From contig NZ_JAHRGM010000056.1 in NCBI RefSeq assembly GCF_019097845.1, forward strand, positions 1-64,000: a DNA stretch of 64,000 nucleotides. The letters run 5' to 3'. This document shows, one piece after another, positions 17,006 through 26,917 of the stretch. This stretch comes from Sphingobium sp. AS12. GTDB lineage: Bacteria > Pseudomonadota > Alphaproteobacteria > Sphingomonadales > Sphingomonadaceae. Every line of letters begins with the position of its first letter. The first letter of the stretch is position 1. Under the pieces are notes generated by a model. That model saw only the letters and a list, made by a program, of their open reading frames with translations. It searched no databases and was not told the origin of the DNA. A program made the translations under genes and the position numbers.

Positions 17006-20000
17006 CGAAGACATATAATTTCCTTATCGAAGTCACCCCGCTTAACGGCACCACCCCCACAACTCTACGTCTGACTAACCTGAGTGCAGACAAGAACGCC
17101 ACTACGGCCAATGGGCAAACGTGGCTCCCTTGTATCACTTCGATGCCAGATACGGGCCTGACGCTTTCGGCGGATGGTCTGCTTGATGACCTAAAGATCG
17201 AACGTGGCGAACTTAGCTTCTTCTGCTCCAATGAATTCGATAATCATGTCTGGTCTAGCTATGTCTGGAATAACGCCTTCTATCGCGCATGGTATGGCGA
17301 GAACGGCACCGACTACGCAAGTTACACTCTTTTCGGTGAAGGCCGCACTACCAACCTAGAGCGTGACGGCAATCAGGTCACTGTTCGCCTGCTCGGTCCA
17401 GAAGCCGATATAACTTCGAAGCTGCTTACCAAGTCCTACTTAGGCACTGGCAACGCGGAAGGCCCGCTGGGCTTTAAGGGCAACCTCAAGCCTCGTTGCT
17501 TTGGCACTCCGCTGTCCGTTGAGCCGGTCGAGGTCGATCCGGTCAATCTCGTTTATCAGGTTCACGGCTACGGCGCTGTTTCGGCCATTCAACCTTACGA
17601 ATATGGCCTTCCACTAGAAGTGAGCCAGCGCAAGGGCAACGCTGCATCCTATGCGGCCCTGATCGCCATGCCGCTTGTGCCGGGTGAATATGCCACCTGT
17701 CTGGCAGAAGGCATGTTCCGTTTCGGCGGCACACCAACGCCAAGGATCACCGCCGATGTAACGATGTCGGGTGGTACGATGCTGTCCGACATTGCGACTG
17801 CGATCCTGACGGCTGCTGGCGTTCCTGCTGCAAAAATCGGCAGTTTCGCTGCTGTCTCATCGGTTCAGACCAACCTCTATGTAACCAGCCAGGTCGAAGC
17901 CCTCGAAGCCCTACAATCGCTGTTCAAGCAAGCCGGTTGCTACCTCTTCGCCGACAAGAGCGGCACGTGGCAGTGCGGCAAATTCTACGCCTCCACTAAA
18001 AGTGCGGTCACGCTCAACAGTGATCGATCGACATTCCCGATCTTGCTCGACTGGAAAGAAGAGCCGCCAAAGCCGCCGATCAAGAAAGTCAGTTATGGCT
18101 TCCAACGCTGCTGGGGCGTCCACTCGGATAGCGATGCCTCGCCCATCGTCAACGAGCTGGCGCAGCAGGCCGATAATGCAGCCCTTGCTGCTGAGAATGC
18201 CCAGAACGCTGCCGACGCTGCCCAGACGACTGCTGATGAGGCGAAGACCGATGCTGGGACCGCGCTCAATGCGGTCAAGGATAGCAGCGGTAATGTCATC
18301 CCATCGGACCAGCTAAAAGCCGATATTGCCGCCGCAGCAATAAAGGCACAGCAGCTACAAGATACCTATGGCAGCACGGCAAGCGCCGCTGCCAGCGCGA
18401 ATGCAGCGCAGACATCTGCGACCAACGCTCAGACCGCAAATGCTAATGCCCAGACCGCGAAGCAGCAGGCAGAGGCAGCGAACTCCGCAGCAGGCGCAGC
18501 CAAAACGGCTGCTGAAACGGCCCGATCACAGGCCCAGACTGCTGCCACGGACAGCACCGCTGCTAAGACTGCTGCCGAGAGCGCGAAGGTCGCATCTGAA
18601 TCAGCCCGCAATCAGGCGCAGTCTGCAAAGACCGATGCTGAAACCGCGTTCACCAATTCGGCCACCGCGAAAACGGCAGCAGAGGCAGCGAAGACCGCTG
18701 CTGAAACGGCCCGAACTCAGGCCCAGACCTCCGCGACCAACGCCAATAATAGTTCGATAGCGGCAGCAGGCAGCGCTTCGACTGCTTCGACAAAGGCGAC
18801 GGATGCAGGCAACAGCGCGACGGCAGCGGCCGCCAGCAATGTCAGTGCAGCATCGTCATACAACGATGCGCGCCTCACCAGTGCCGCTTTGCTGCCCTCA
18901 GATTTTTCGCAGGATGGTCGATACTGGACCCTCTCGATTGTCGGTGCGCCATCGGCTGTAAACAGCCTTGAAGCCGTCCCAAATGTCCGCTGGACGTTCG
19001 TTGATGTCGAGGGTGTCGGTCGCGTCGGTCAAGTTGTCGGCTCGAATGGCAACAGCTATCTTAGTCAGGTTGGTGTCACCAAGGCGTTGGCCGGTCGAAC
19101 CTATCGCCTTACCGCCATCGCTCGCACCCTTGCCGATAGCACGACCGGCTTCGGGCTGTTCTTGGATTACATGGACGCATCTTACGTCCAGACCGGCACC
19201 TCGCTCACCCCCAATCAGCCGAACACCGTCGGTGGTGAATGGTATTCTCTAACGCGCACGATCACGGGCGATAGCTTGATCGCGAATGGCCATGTCTATT
19301 TCCGTGCCGCATTACGCAATTCGGGCAACAGCACCTCTCCCGCGACGATGCAGATCGCAAGCCTCCGCGTCGAAGATATTACCGAGAGTGCAGCGGCATC
19401 ATCAAGTGCCAGTGCAGCAGCGACCAGCGCAAGCGCAGCCTCGACCAGTGCCACGAATGCTGGATCGTCAGCCACTAGCGCGACCAACTCTGCGAACACG
19501 GCAACCACAAAAGCCGGTGAGGCCAGCACCAGCGCAAACAATGCCGCGACTAGCGCGACCAACGCATCCGGCTCTGCATCAGCGGCCCAAACCAGCGCCA
19601 CAACCGCAGCCGGTTCGGCCAACACCGCAGGGCAGAAAGCAGACGCAGCCAGTTCGTCGGCTTCAACGGCATCAACAAAAGCCAATGAGGCCAGCCAGTC
19701 CGCGACATCAGCAGCGACGAGTGCGACTACCGCCAACACCAGAGCAGGCGCAGCCAGCACCAGCGCGACACAAGCGGCAAACTCCGCGACCGCCGCAGGC
19801 ACATCAGCGTCCAATGCGTCCACATCTGCAACGAATGCCGCCACCAGCGCTACCAACGCGGGCAACAGCGCAACCGCTGCAAATACTTCTGCACAGACAG
19901 CCAGCACAAAAGCCACGGAGGCAGGAAACAGCGCATCGACTGCGACCGCTAGTTCGATTGCCGCAACGTCAACCTACAACGCCATTCAGGTCACGCAGGC

Positions 20001-23000
20001 AAATCAGCCTGTGTTGCCCTTCGACTTCTCAGATGGCCTTATCCAGTGGTCATCGGGCCGTGTCGGCTCACCAGCTACACCACAGCCCGTCTCCGGCTTT
20101 TCCATCGTTGATGGTGATGCTGACTTTGGCCGCGCGTGCGAAATGACATGGACAGGTGCTGGTGGAAATATCCTGACGCGCGGCTGTATGCCGGCAAATC
20201 CGGGTCGTTATTATGAGGTGCGCGCCCGCTTCAAGATCGTGTCTGGCGACGGCGCATACAACTTCAATATGATCTGTTCAGAAATGGACAGCTCATATGT
20301 TGGAACGGCATCCAATTACCGTGGCGCTCCCGGTGTTCCAGTCACCGTCACTGGTGAAGTCATGGAACTATCCGCGATCTTTACGGACCAAACCAGCAAT
20401 ATCGCCGGTATTACCGTGCCAGTCGGTCGTTGGACCGCTGATGCACGTTTCATGCGCTTTGGCCTGCGTAACAACCTAACCGAAACCGGCATGGTCGTGC
20501 GCGTTCATTCGGTGCGCGTTTCAGATGTGACCGATAGGATCGCAGCAGAGCAGAACGCGTCAGCAGCTCTATCCAGCGCCAGCTCAGCGTCTTCAAGCGC
20601 AGGAGCCGCCGCAACATCTGCGACCAATGCAGGGTCGTCGGCTAATTCAGCCCAGACATCTGCCACTACAGCATCTACGAAAGCTGGCGAAGCATCGACG
20701 TCCGCGACACAGGCCGCCAGCAGCGAGACGAACGCGAACGGCTCTAAGAACGCCGCAGGGACTTCCGCGACAAATGCGGCAAACAGCGCCAATGCGGCAA
20801 GCGGCAGCGCGACGGCAGCGGCGGGGAGCGCCAGCACCGCTTCGACACAGGCCACCAATGCAGGAAACTCGGCAGCGGCAGCGGCGGTGAGTTCGATTTC
20901 AGCGAATTCGGCTGCAATCTCGACGCTGCCCTTCGACTTCACCAACGACGGTCAATTCTTCTGCGTAAATTACACCCGCGCACCTGCCGACACCGTGCCG
21001 ATGGCGTCCTTCAGCAACAACAATTTCACGTTCGCTGATGTTGCAGGCGTTGGCCGCGTTCTTCGCGCAGCCCGCGTTGCTACCAGTTCTACACCGCATA
21101 TTGCTGCGCGTGGCTGGCTGAAGGCTATCGCCGGTCATCAATATCGCGTTTCCACGCGAGGGCGCGTCACAGCAAATTCGGGCGCGACCATCCGCGTCTT
21201 CGGCATCGGCCATAATGAAACCGGCACCCAGATGGCGGCTCCCAGCCAAGGGCGCACCAGCATGGCGCTCAACACATGGTATGATGTCGAAGTCACATTC
21301 ACTGGCGATGACATCATTGCTGCTGGCGGCGCTTACATTCGCCCGCTGGTCCGCCTCGACACAGACGGCACTAATTATGAAATCGCTTATATCCGCCTTG
21401 AAGATATAACCGAAAGCGCAAACGCGGCGATCAGCGCGAGTGCAGCAGCGTCATCAGCATCATCGGCAGGCACCAGCGCGACGAACGCGGGCAATAGCGC
21501 CAGCAGCGCAACAACCAGCGCCAACACTGCGACCACCAAAGCTGGCGAGGCCGCAGGTAGTGCATCATCGGCGGCGACCAGTGCGTCAAATGCGGCATCG
21601 TCGTCCACGAATGCTGGCAATAGCGCGACCGCTGCGAATGGAAGCGAGGTTTCGGCGTCCCTGAGCGCGGCAGCAATGATGCCGAGCGATTTCCAACTCG
21701 ACGGTAAGTTCTGGCAGAACGGGTTCAGTGGTCTTCCGACCAGCGTTAGTTCGATCACCCCGAACTCGATCTTCTCGTTCGCAAATGTGACCGGCGAAGG
21801 TCGCGTGATGCGCATGACAGCCTCGTCGCAACTTGATGTCGGCAACATCGGAATGCTGCCGTTGCAGCCTGACCGCATCTATCGTTTTTCCGCGAGGGTT
21901 CGTCAGACTGCCGGATCGTCATTCGCTGGGTTCCAGCTTTACCGCATCGGCGTCAACGCGACTGGTGGCACGGTCGGCAATGGCACAGTCACCAATCCAT
22001 CGACCACAACGCTGACAGCGCTCAATGAGTGGCGCGACATCAGTGGCACGATTGCTGGCAGCACCGTCAATGCTGTGATCGCCGCTGGAGCATCGAGCAT
22101 CCGCACGTTGCTGCGTTTGGTCGCATCATCGTCTGTCACGGTCGAATACTCCTATATCCGCATTGAGGATATTACCGAGAGCGCAAACGCGGCAGGCAGC
22201 GCCAGCGCAGCAGCTACCAGCGCGTCATTGGCATCGGCCAGTCAGAACGCGGCAGGTTCGTCGGCTTCATCGGCTCAGACATCTGCCACCAATGCGGCAA
22301 CACAGGCCGGTAATGCGGCGACCTCTGCTAGCAACGCATCTACATCGGCGTCCAATGCCGCAGGAAGCGCGAACACCGCATCTACACAGGCAGGCAATGC
22401 GTCGAATAGCGCGAACGCGGCAGCAGGCAGCGCGTCCAGTGCCAGCAACAGCGCAAGCACGGCCAGCACGAAGGCCAGCGAAGCAGGCAATTCCGCCGAT
22501 ACCGCGATGTCTCAGGCGATTTACGCGGGTAGCCGTGCGGCGGGCAATTTCGTCGCCAAGCCGACATATGAGGACAATTCCGTTGGCATGTGGGCGGGAT
22601 CCGTTTCGGTCATCGCTGACGCCGTTTCTGCCATCGGGACATCAAGGGCGCTCCGATCTCAGACGCGCGATGCGACCGAAGGCGACTTCATTCCGCTGAC
22701 GGCCAGCACGGCGCGCACATTCCGCGTTTCTGGATACGCCAAATGCGGAACCTCTACCTCATATGCGGTCATGTGCGGCATCCACGGCATCACGACTGCG
22801 AACACACATAACTTCATCTACACACAGGCTCGCGCCGCCGGTCAGACGAGCTGGGCAGCGTTCAACTTCAACATCGCTGTCCCAGCAAATATCGCCAAAT
22901 TCAGGCCGTTCATCCAATCCAACAATGATGGTTCCGGGTCGGTTCATGATGCCCGCGTGGTCAATCTGACCATTGAGGACATTACCGAAAGCGCGGCAGC

Positions 23001-24150
23001 ATCGGGCAGTGCCAGCGCAGCAGCTTCCTCGGCATCGAGCGCGTCCACGAGCGCAGGCAATGCCGGATCATCAGCCACCAGCGCGACGACCAGCGCCAAC
23101 ACTGCATCGACACAGGCAGGCAATGCGTCGAATAGCGCGAATGCAGCAGCAGGATCGGCAGCAACGGCAACAGGCGCAGCATCGACGGCGACGACACAAG
23201 CAAGTCTAACAGCTCAATACTCAACCGGCGGCGGCAATCTGCTCTCCAACACAGACTTCACCGTCGATACGTCCGGTTGGTTGACTAGCGTGAACAGCCA
23301 GTCGGGTATCGCATTTCCGATCAACGGCGGCGGCAACGAATGGCATCCTGAATTTGTGAACGCCCTCAGCATCTATCAGCAGAGCAGCGGCGGCACCGGA
23401 TATTCCGATTGGACGCAGAATATCACAGTTCAGCCAAACCAGTGGTATGACGTTTCGGTTCTCGTCGCGGCGCATCGCTGCCAAGTTCAGGTCTATCTCC
23501 TATTCCAGAATGCAGCTGGCAGCGCATTATCAACGCCATCAAACGGCGCGATCACACCTTCCACTGGCGGCAGTAATCTCGGTAGCTGGACGCAGGTTGG
23601 CTTCAAAGGGCAGGCTCCCGCCGACGCAGTAAAGGCCCGGCTGTATCTTCGCAAGCACGGCACGCTGAGCAATCAAGCAGATAGCTGGGCATGGTTTTGT
23701 CGTCCGCAGGTTCGTCCGACATTCGCGAATGCCCCGACGCCCTGCTCATATTCACCCGGTAGCGGTGGCGCTGTTGCTGCTGCGCTAAGTGCCACAGTCA
23801 ACACACAGGCTGTCGCAATTGCCACGGCCAGCAGCACATTGTCGAGCCTGACATCGACCGTCAGCGGTCAGGGCGTGACGATCACAAATCAGCAAACGGC
23901 GATCAATACCGCGACGAACAAGGCCAATCAGGCATTAGGCCGCGCTGCCGTAACCGTCGATGTCGGCGGACGCATGACGGGTTGGGAAACCAACAACAAT
24001 GGAGCGACCGGCAATTTCAAAATCCACGCCGATAACTTCTCTATCGAAAAGCCCGGTGGAGGTGCGCGAACCGAGTTTGCGAACGGCTGCTGGAAAGTCT
24101 TTGACGAAAACGGCGTTCTGCGTGGCCGCTTCGGGAACCTGAGCGCGTAA
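17002..24150 (+). CDS. Giant tail-tip / fibre protein with repeated carbohydrate-binding-like modules
   Basis: 2,382 residues. Residues 1-370 resemble a tail hub/DUF2163-type domain (LIEVTPLNGTTPTTLRLTNLSADKNATTANGQTWLP...). After that, long alanine-rich linkers of 7-residue repeats (x-S-A-x-x-A-x, e.g. TSATNAG, NSANTAT, TKAGEAS) alternate with about 150-residue beta modules. Module positions are roughly 18890-19390, 20010-20545, 20915-21415, 21670-22185, 22540-22990 and 23220-23765. The modules start with (L/M)P-x-DF and several end in (E/D)DITES. The C-terminus (TVDVGGRMTGWETNNNGATGNFKIHADNFSIEKP...GVLRGRFGNL) is that of lambda J-type tips. It probably binds surface glycans. An Ala-coil stalk is inferred from the heptads. 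Confidence 0.85.
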   Translation: MAKTYNFLIEVTPLNGTTPTTLRLTNLSADKNATTANGQTWLPCITSMPDTGLTLSADGLLDDLKIERGELSFFCSNEFDNHVWSSYVWNNAFYRAWYGENGTDYASYTLFGEGRTTNLERDGNQVTVRLLGPEADITSKLLTKSYLGTGNAEGPLGFKGNLKPRCFGTPLSVEPVEVDPVNLVYQVHGYGAVSAIQPYEYGLPLEVSQRKGNAASYAALIAMPLVPGEYATCLAEGMFRFGGTPTPRITADVTMSGGTMLSDIATAILTAAGVPAAKIGSFAAVSSVQTNLYVTSQVEALEALQSLFKQAGCYLFADKSGTWQCGKFYASTKSAVTLNSDRSTFPILLDWKEEPPKPPIKKVSYGFQRCWGVHSDSDASPIVNELAQQADNAALAAENAQNAADAAQTTADEAKTDAGTALNAVKDSSGNVIPSDQLKADIAAAAIKAQQLQDTYGSTASAAASANAAQTSATNAQTANANAQTAKQQAEAANSAAGAAKTAAETARSQAQTAATDSTAAKTAAESAKVASESARNQAQSAKTDAETAFTNSATAKTAAEAAKTAAETARTQAQTSATNANNSSIAAAGSASTASTKATDAGNSATAAAASNVSAASSYNDARLTSAALLPSDFSQDGRYWTLSIVGAPSAVNSLEAVPNVRWTFVDVEGVGRVGQVVGSNGNSYLSQVGVTKALAGRTYRLTAIARTLADSTTGFGLFLDYMDASYVQTGTSLTPNQPNTVGGEWYSLTRTITGDSLIANGHVYFRAALRNSGNSTSPATMQIASLRVEDITESAAASSSASAAATSASAASTSATNAGSSATSATNSANTATTKAGEASTSANNAATSATNASGSASAAQTSATTAAGSANTAGQKADAASSSASTASTKANEASQSATSAATSATTANTRAGAASTSATQAANSATAAGTSASNASTSATNAATSATNAGNSATAANTSAQTASTKATEAGNSASTATASSIAATSTYNAIQVTQANQPVLPFDFSDGLIQWSSGRVGSPATPQPVSGFSIVDGDADFGRACEMTWTGAGGNILTRGCMPANPGRYYEVRARFKIVSGDGAYNFNMICSEMDSSYVGTASNYRGAPGVPVTVTGEVMELSAIFTDQTSNIAGITVPVGRWTADARFMRFGLRNNLTETGMVVRVHSVRVSDVTDRIAAEQNASAALSSASSASSSAGAAATSATNAGSSANSAQTSATTASTKAGEASTSATQAASSETNANGSKNAAGTSATNAANSANAASGSATAAAGSASTASTQATNAGNSAAAAAVSSISANSAAISTLPFDFTNDGQFFCVNYTRAPADTVPMASFSNNNFTFADVAGVGRVLRAARVATSSTPHIAARGWLKAIAGHQYRVSTRGRVTANSGATIRVFGIGHNETGTQMAAPSQGRTSMALNTWYDVEVTFTGDDIIAAGGAYIRPLVRLDTDGTNYEIAYIRLEDITESANAAISASAAASSASSAGTSATNAGNSASSATTSANTATTKAGEAAGSASSAATSASNAASSSTNAGNSATAANGSEVSASLSAAAMMPSDFQLDGKFWQNGFSGLPTSVSSITPNSIFSFANVTGEGRVMRMTASSQLDVGNIGMLPLQPDRIYRFSARVRQTAGSSFAGFQLYRIGVNATGGTVGNGTVTNPSTTTLTALNEWRDISGTIAGSTVNAVIAAGASSIRTLLRLVASSSVTVEYSYIRIEDITESANAAGSASAAATSASLASASQNAAGSSASSAQTSATNAATQAGNAATSASNASTSASNAAGSANTASTQAGNASNSANAAAGSASSASNSASTASTKASEAGNSADTAMSQAIYAGSRAAGNFVAKPTYEDNSVGMWAGSVSVIADAVSAIGTSRALRSQTRDATEGDFIPLTASTARTFRVSGYAKCGTSTSYAVMCGIHGITTANTHNFIYTQARAAGQTSWAAFNFNIAVPANIAKFRPFIQSNNDGSGSVHDARVVNLTIEDITESAAASGSASAAASSASSASTSAGNAGSSATSATTSANTASTQAGNASNSANAAAGSAATATGAASTATTQASLTAQYSTGGGNLLSNTDFTVDTSGWLTSVNSQSGIAFPINGGGNEWHPEFVNALSIYQQSSGGTGYSDWTQNITVQPNQWYDVSVLVAAHRCQVQVYLLFQNAAGSALSTPSNGAITPSTGGSNLGSWTQVGFKGQAPADAVKARLYLRKHGTLSNQADSWAWFCRPQVRPTFANAPTPCSYSPGSGGAVAAALSATVNTQAVAIATASSTLSSLTSTVSGQGVTITNQQTAINTATNKANQALGRAAVTVDVGGRMTGWETNNNGATGNFKIHADNFSIEKPGGGARTEFANGCWKVFDENGVLRGRFGNLSA

Positions 24151-24479
24151 TGGCTTGGGGGCTTAATCTCTACAATGCGCAGGGCGGTGCCATCTTGGAC
24201 ACGACCCAGCGAACCGGCCAGCTATCTGGTGTTCATTCCTTCTATGGTCCGACGCCCGGTAATACAGTCGATCTATGGGGAAGTATGAATGGCTCATACC
24301 AGAGCATCACCGCTCCGAACGGACCCGCCAATTCCATTCTTTGGTATGTGATCGTCTCCACTGGCTTTGACGATTACCAAAACGGCTCAGGCTACAGCCA
24401 GATATATAATACGGGGCAAACGATTTATTATCGCACACTCAACAATGATTGGACCTACATTTATTACGGATACAGATGA
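24150..24479 (+). CDS. Small tail-end protein with a WGL-x-LY module
   Basis: 109 residues, ATG overlapping the tip gene stop. It begins AWGLNLYNAQGGAILDTTQRTGQLSGVHSF, is rich in Gly/Tyr/Ser and ends WTYIYYGYR. The opening motif recurs twice in the next protein, pointing to duplicated beta modules. Probably an accessory fibre or tip protein. The exact family is unknown. Confidence 0.65.
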   Translation: MAWGLNLYNAQGGAILDTTQRTGQLSGVHSFYGPTPGNTVDLWGSMNGSYQSITAPNGPANSILWYVIVSTGFDDYQNGSGYSQIYNTGQTIYYRTLNNDWTYIYYGYR

Positions 24480-25141
24480 CCTACGGAGCAGCATTCTATA
24501 ACGACGCGCAAACTGTCCAGCTTGACGACCAAACTCCTTGTATGTCGCTCGTCGCTCGCGGAACTGTGGCTGCCAGCAGCGGCACATTCTACCCCCGACT
24601 GACCAATGGCATAAATCCGTTGATGGCTATTCGCCCAACGAATGTGTCGGCGGCAATTCAGGGTGTATCGAAGAACGGCGACACCTTTGATTGGCAAATT
24701 GCCACGATGGGCAGTCCGCGCATGAGCGGCCCTAACTGGTCCATCGACTGGTATATTTTCGATAAGCCGAACCCCACACCTTCAACGTCTGGCTGGGGCT
24801 TGGAACTCTATGATGCTGCTGGCAACGTCACATATTGCTCGAAGCAGGGTCCGATGAACATAGCAGGCGTTGGACATGGCACATACAGTGCCGGTCGCAC
24901 CTATGCTTTCCATCAAAACCGCATGGCCGTCGAGCGAGGGGAGGAAATCTATGATCTTGTCGAAACCGATGATAGCCGTGGCAATCCGAACGGCGGCTGG
25001 GAAGTGAAGTTCATGGGCTACGAGAAAATCCCCAGCGGCTGGGAAGTCATCGGCAATCAGATTGAGCAGGTCCACCAAAACGGCGGCGATTACTGGATTT
25101 ATCCGCCATCACTGCTGATCCTCGATGTCACGAACCTCTGA
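24476..25141 (+). CDS. Tail-end protein with two WG-x-x-LY-like modules
   Basis: 221 residues from the ATG at 24476 (ATGA overlap with the previous stop). Residues 2-30 (TYGAAFYNDAQTVQLDD) and about 101-130 (GWGLELYDAAGNVTYCSKQG) resemble the start of the preceding 109-residue protein. The central part is Gly/Asn-rich and beta-like. Likely an accessory adhesin of the tail tip, inferred from position and repeats. Confidence 0.65.
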   Translation: MTYGAAFYNDAQTVQLDDQTPCMSLVARGTVAASSGTFYPRLTNGINPLMAIRPTNVSAAIQGVSKNGDTFDWQIATMGSPRMSGPNWSIDWYIFDKPNPTPSTSGWGLELYDAAGNVTYCSKQGPMNIAGVGHGTYSAGRTYAFHQNRMAVERGEEIYDLVETDDSRGNPNGGWEVKFMGYEKIPSGWEVIGNQIEQVHQNGGDYWIYPPSLLILDVTNL

Positions 25142-25619
25142 CATATTCCTGATAGGATCGCAGGCCGCAAAGCTAGGTGGCTTCCTACCGGCATGGCGTA
25201 ACGGCCATGTCGATGATGTTGACCTTGTGACCGACGAGGCTTCCGCCAGGACGATAGCGCAGCAGCATGACCAGCCATTCACACCTCACGTTGCCGGTGG
25301 CGTCTGCATCTGGGCCGCTGTGAAATTCGATATCGACTTTGCCGACATGCCCGAACGCTGGACGCTGCTCGACCGGCTGTGTCCCGCTCCACTAAAAGTG
25401 GACGTTGCGTGCCAGCCTTTAATGCTGCGTGTCGCACCCGTAGAGGTTGTCTGGGCTATCAGAGCTTATACCGTCGGCCTAAGCCTAAAAGCCCACGAAA
25501 AGGGCGTGAGAGACGCTGTAGCGTATGACGGAATGCCGATGCAACTTACCGACGATCACCAGCGTCTTGGGCAGATTTACCGGCAGATCGGCCTGAGCGT
25601 GGCCTACAGTCGATTGTGA
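25125..25619 (+). CDS. Nucleotidyltransferase-like protein
   Basis: 164 residues, overlapping the previous gene by 17 nt. FLIGSQAAKLGGFLPAWRNGHVDDVDLVTD fits the nucleotidyltransferase signature: hydrophobic-G-S, a spacer, then D-x-D (VDDVDLV). A further acidic pair (VKFDIDFAD) may supply the third carboxylate. Phages carry small proteins of this type with unknown substrates. The D-x-D spacing is longer than in classic MNT toxins, so the assignment is tentative. Confidence 0.5.
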   Translation: MSRTSDIFLIGSQAAKLGGFLPAWRNGHVDDVDLVTDEASARTIAQQHDQPFTPHVAGGVCIWAAVKFDIDFADMPERWTLLDRLCPAPLKVDVACQPLMLRVAPVEVVWAIRAYTVGLSLKAHEKGVRDAVAYDGMPMQLTDDHQRLGQIYRQIGLSVAYSRL

Positions 25620-25628
25620 CAGTTCAAA

Positions 25629-26003
25629 CTAACGAGGGCATACCTCTTCCATCACAAGGGACCATGCCGAACCGGGCGGTATCGTAATGTAACCACTCAT
25701 ATTGCTTTCGGTCTTAACCACGTTGCCGTTAGCATCTGATGCGACCAACGAAAGCAGAGTTGCATCCTGCTTTACGCAATTAAAAAGCACCTGAGATACA
25801 ACCGATTTTTCACCGAATTTACCGAGGCTTACGTTTACTGTCCGCACCCAAACGCGGGGATTGTTGTTGCCCGCATTCTGCATACTTTTCGGTTGAACGA
25901 ACCATTTATCGCCGTTTTTGGTGGTCGCAACCAATGTCCATTCGACGGTCGCAGCATGAACGGGGGCAGACAACAACGACATGGCGACAAGCAATCTGCG
26001 CAT
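25629..26003 (-). CDS. Secreted surface-adhesin E-like protein
   Basis: 124 residues from the ATG at 26003 (AGGGGG upstream). A clear signal peptide (MRRLLVAMSLLSAPVHA) is followed by VEWTLVATTKNGDKWFVQPKSM...VWVRTVNVS...QVLFNCVKQDATLLSLVASDANGNVV...PPGSAWSLVMEEVCP. This order of strands with two cysteines matches surface-adhesin-E-like exported proteins common in Proteobacteria. It is transcribed against the late genes, so it may be expressed in the lysogen and alter the host surface. Confidence 0.65.
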   Translation of the reverse strand: MRRLLVAMSLLSAPVHAATVEWTLVATTKNGDKWFVQPKSMQNAGNNNPRVWVRTVNVSLGKFGEKSVVSQVLFNCVKQDATLLSLVASDANGNVVKTESNMSGYITIPPGSAWSLVMEEVCPR

Positions 26004-26100
26004 AAATCCCCCTTTAATTTGAGCGCAAACTACATCAATCAACGACGAAGGCTAGAGGTTTCCGCTGTGCATCCGATGCGGTTCTCTGGTTGGATCGGCG

Positions 26101-26128
26101 ATAAATATCTCCGTAATTACATACGGAG
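26101..26128 (+). promoter_or_regulatory. TAAATA motif followed by a hairpin, upstream of the 26136 gene
   Basis: ATAAATA at 26101-26107, then CTCCGTA (26109-26115) pairing with TACGGAG (26122-26128). The right arm contains the ribosome-binding site of the next gene, so the hairpin could control its translation. Confidence 0.5.
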
Positions 26129-26135
26129 AATAGCT

Positions 26136-26387
26136 ATGACCCAATACACCAATCCAAATCTGACCCAGCGTGAGATTGTCGAGCAGAGCAAAGCTGCAAT
26201 CCTCACAATGATGGATGCGCTCGACACAACGGCCGCAGAAGCCGAAGCCCACACCGATGATACATTGGACTATGTGACCGCGCAGATGATTGCGCAGCAT
26301 GTCAGCCTTCTGATGGGCAGCAAGCTACAGCTTGAAATGGAATTGACCCGCCTCAACAATATCATCGCGGCTTGGGACGCTGAATAA
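26136..26387 (+). CDS. Small phage protein, unknown
   Basis: 83 residues from the ATG at 26136. Helical, with acidic and alanine-rich segments (DALDTTAAEAEAHTDDTLDYVTAQMIAQHVSLLMGSKLQLEMELTRLNNIIAAWDAE). An isolated plus-strand gene with its own TAAATA motif and a hairpin over its ribosome site, which suggests it is a late protein made at a controlled level. Function unknown. An imperfect hairpin at about 26392-26417 may terminate it. Confidence 0.65.
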   Translation: MTQYTNPNLTQREIVEQSKAAILTMMDALDTTAAEAEAHTDDTLDYVTAQMIAQHVSLLMGSKLQLEMELTRLNNIIAAWDAE

Positions 26388-26481
26388 ATGATAGCCGGGA
26401 ACATCGTTTCTCGGCTTCCCTGCAACGCACATCTATCGTAAAACTGGCTTTGAAATAGCCATGCGTCAGATCGTCTGGTCA

Positions 26482-26865
26482 TCAGTTTCGAGATTTATAC
26501 TCGCGCTTCATACGCTTGCGCTCATCTTTAGATGGCGCGCCCTTCGTATTCCACCGTTGCTGTGGTCCGCTGCGCATTTTGCGACGGGAAGGTGAAACGC
26601 CAGACCGGCTTGCTTCTTCCTTCTTCGCTTCGAGTTTTGCAAAAACGAAGAGAAGGGCAATTCCGCCTAAGATCGCGGCCACGACATAGAGCAACGCCAT
26701 ACCCATCAGCGAAATGACCCACAACAGTAGGCCGCCAATTACGATAAAGGCAAAACCAGCGCTTATCGCGTTGGACAAGAAGCCCTTCACTGCCCCCGCC
26801 CCGAAAAGCATGATGCCCGCAATCAGCAGAAGCAGTGCTATTATCATGCTCGTCTGTCCCCACAT
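26482..26865 (-). CDS. Membrane protein of unknown function
   Basis: 127 residues from the ATG at 26865; an ATG at 26847 is an alternative. Three hydrophobic helices (MIIALLLLIAGIMLFGAGAV; GFAFIVIGGLLLWVISLMG; ALLYVVAAILGGIALLFVF) are followed by a very basic tail (KRMKREYKSRN), which should be cytoplasmic. No family recognised. It ends a run of three minus-strand genes (27761 to 26482). Confidence 0.55.
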   Translation of the reverse strand: MWGQTSMIIALLLLIAGIMLFGAGAVKGFLSNAISAGFAFIVIGGLLLWVISLMGMALLYVVAAILGGIALLFVFAKLEAKKEEASRSGVSPSRRKMRSGPQQRWNTKGAPSKDERKRMKREYKSRN

Positions 26866-26917
26866 TGTAAGCCGCAGCCTAGCGGCCTGGACATGACGCC
26901 GCAAACAGGAAGATGTT

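Noticed and set aside
18368..23224. Long alternative-frame ORFs on both strands over the tail-tip gene
   Set aside because: They arise from the repetitive alanine-rich codons of the true frame.
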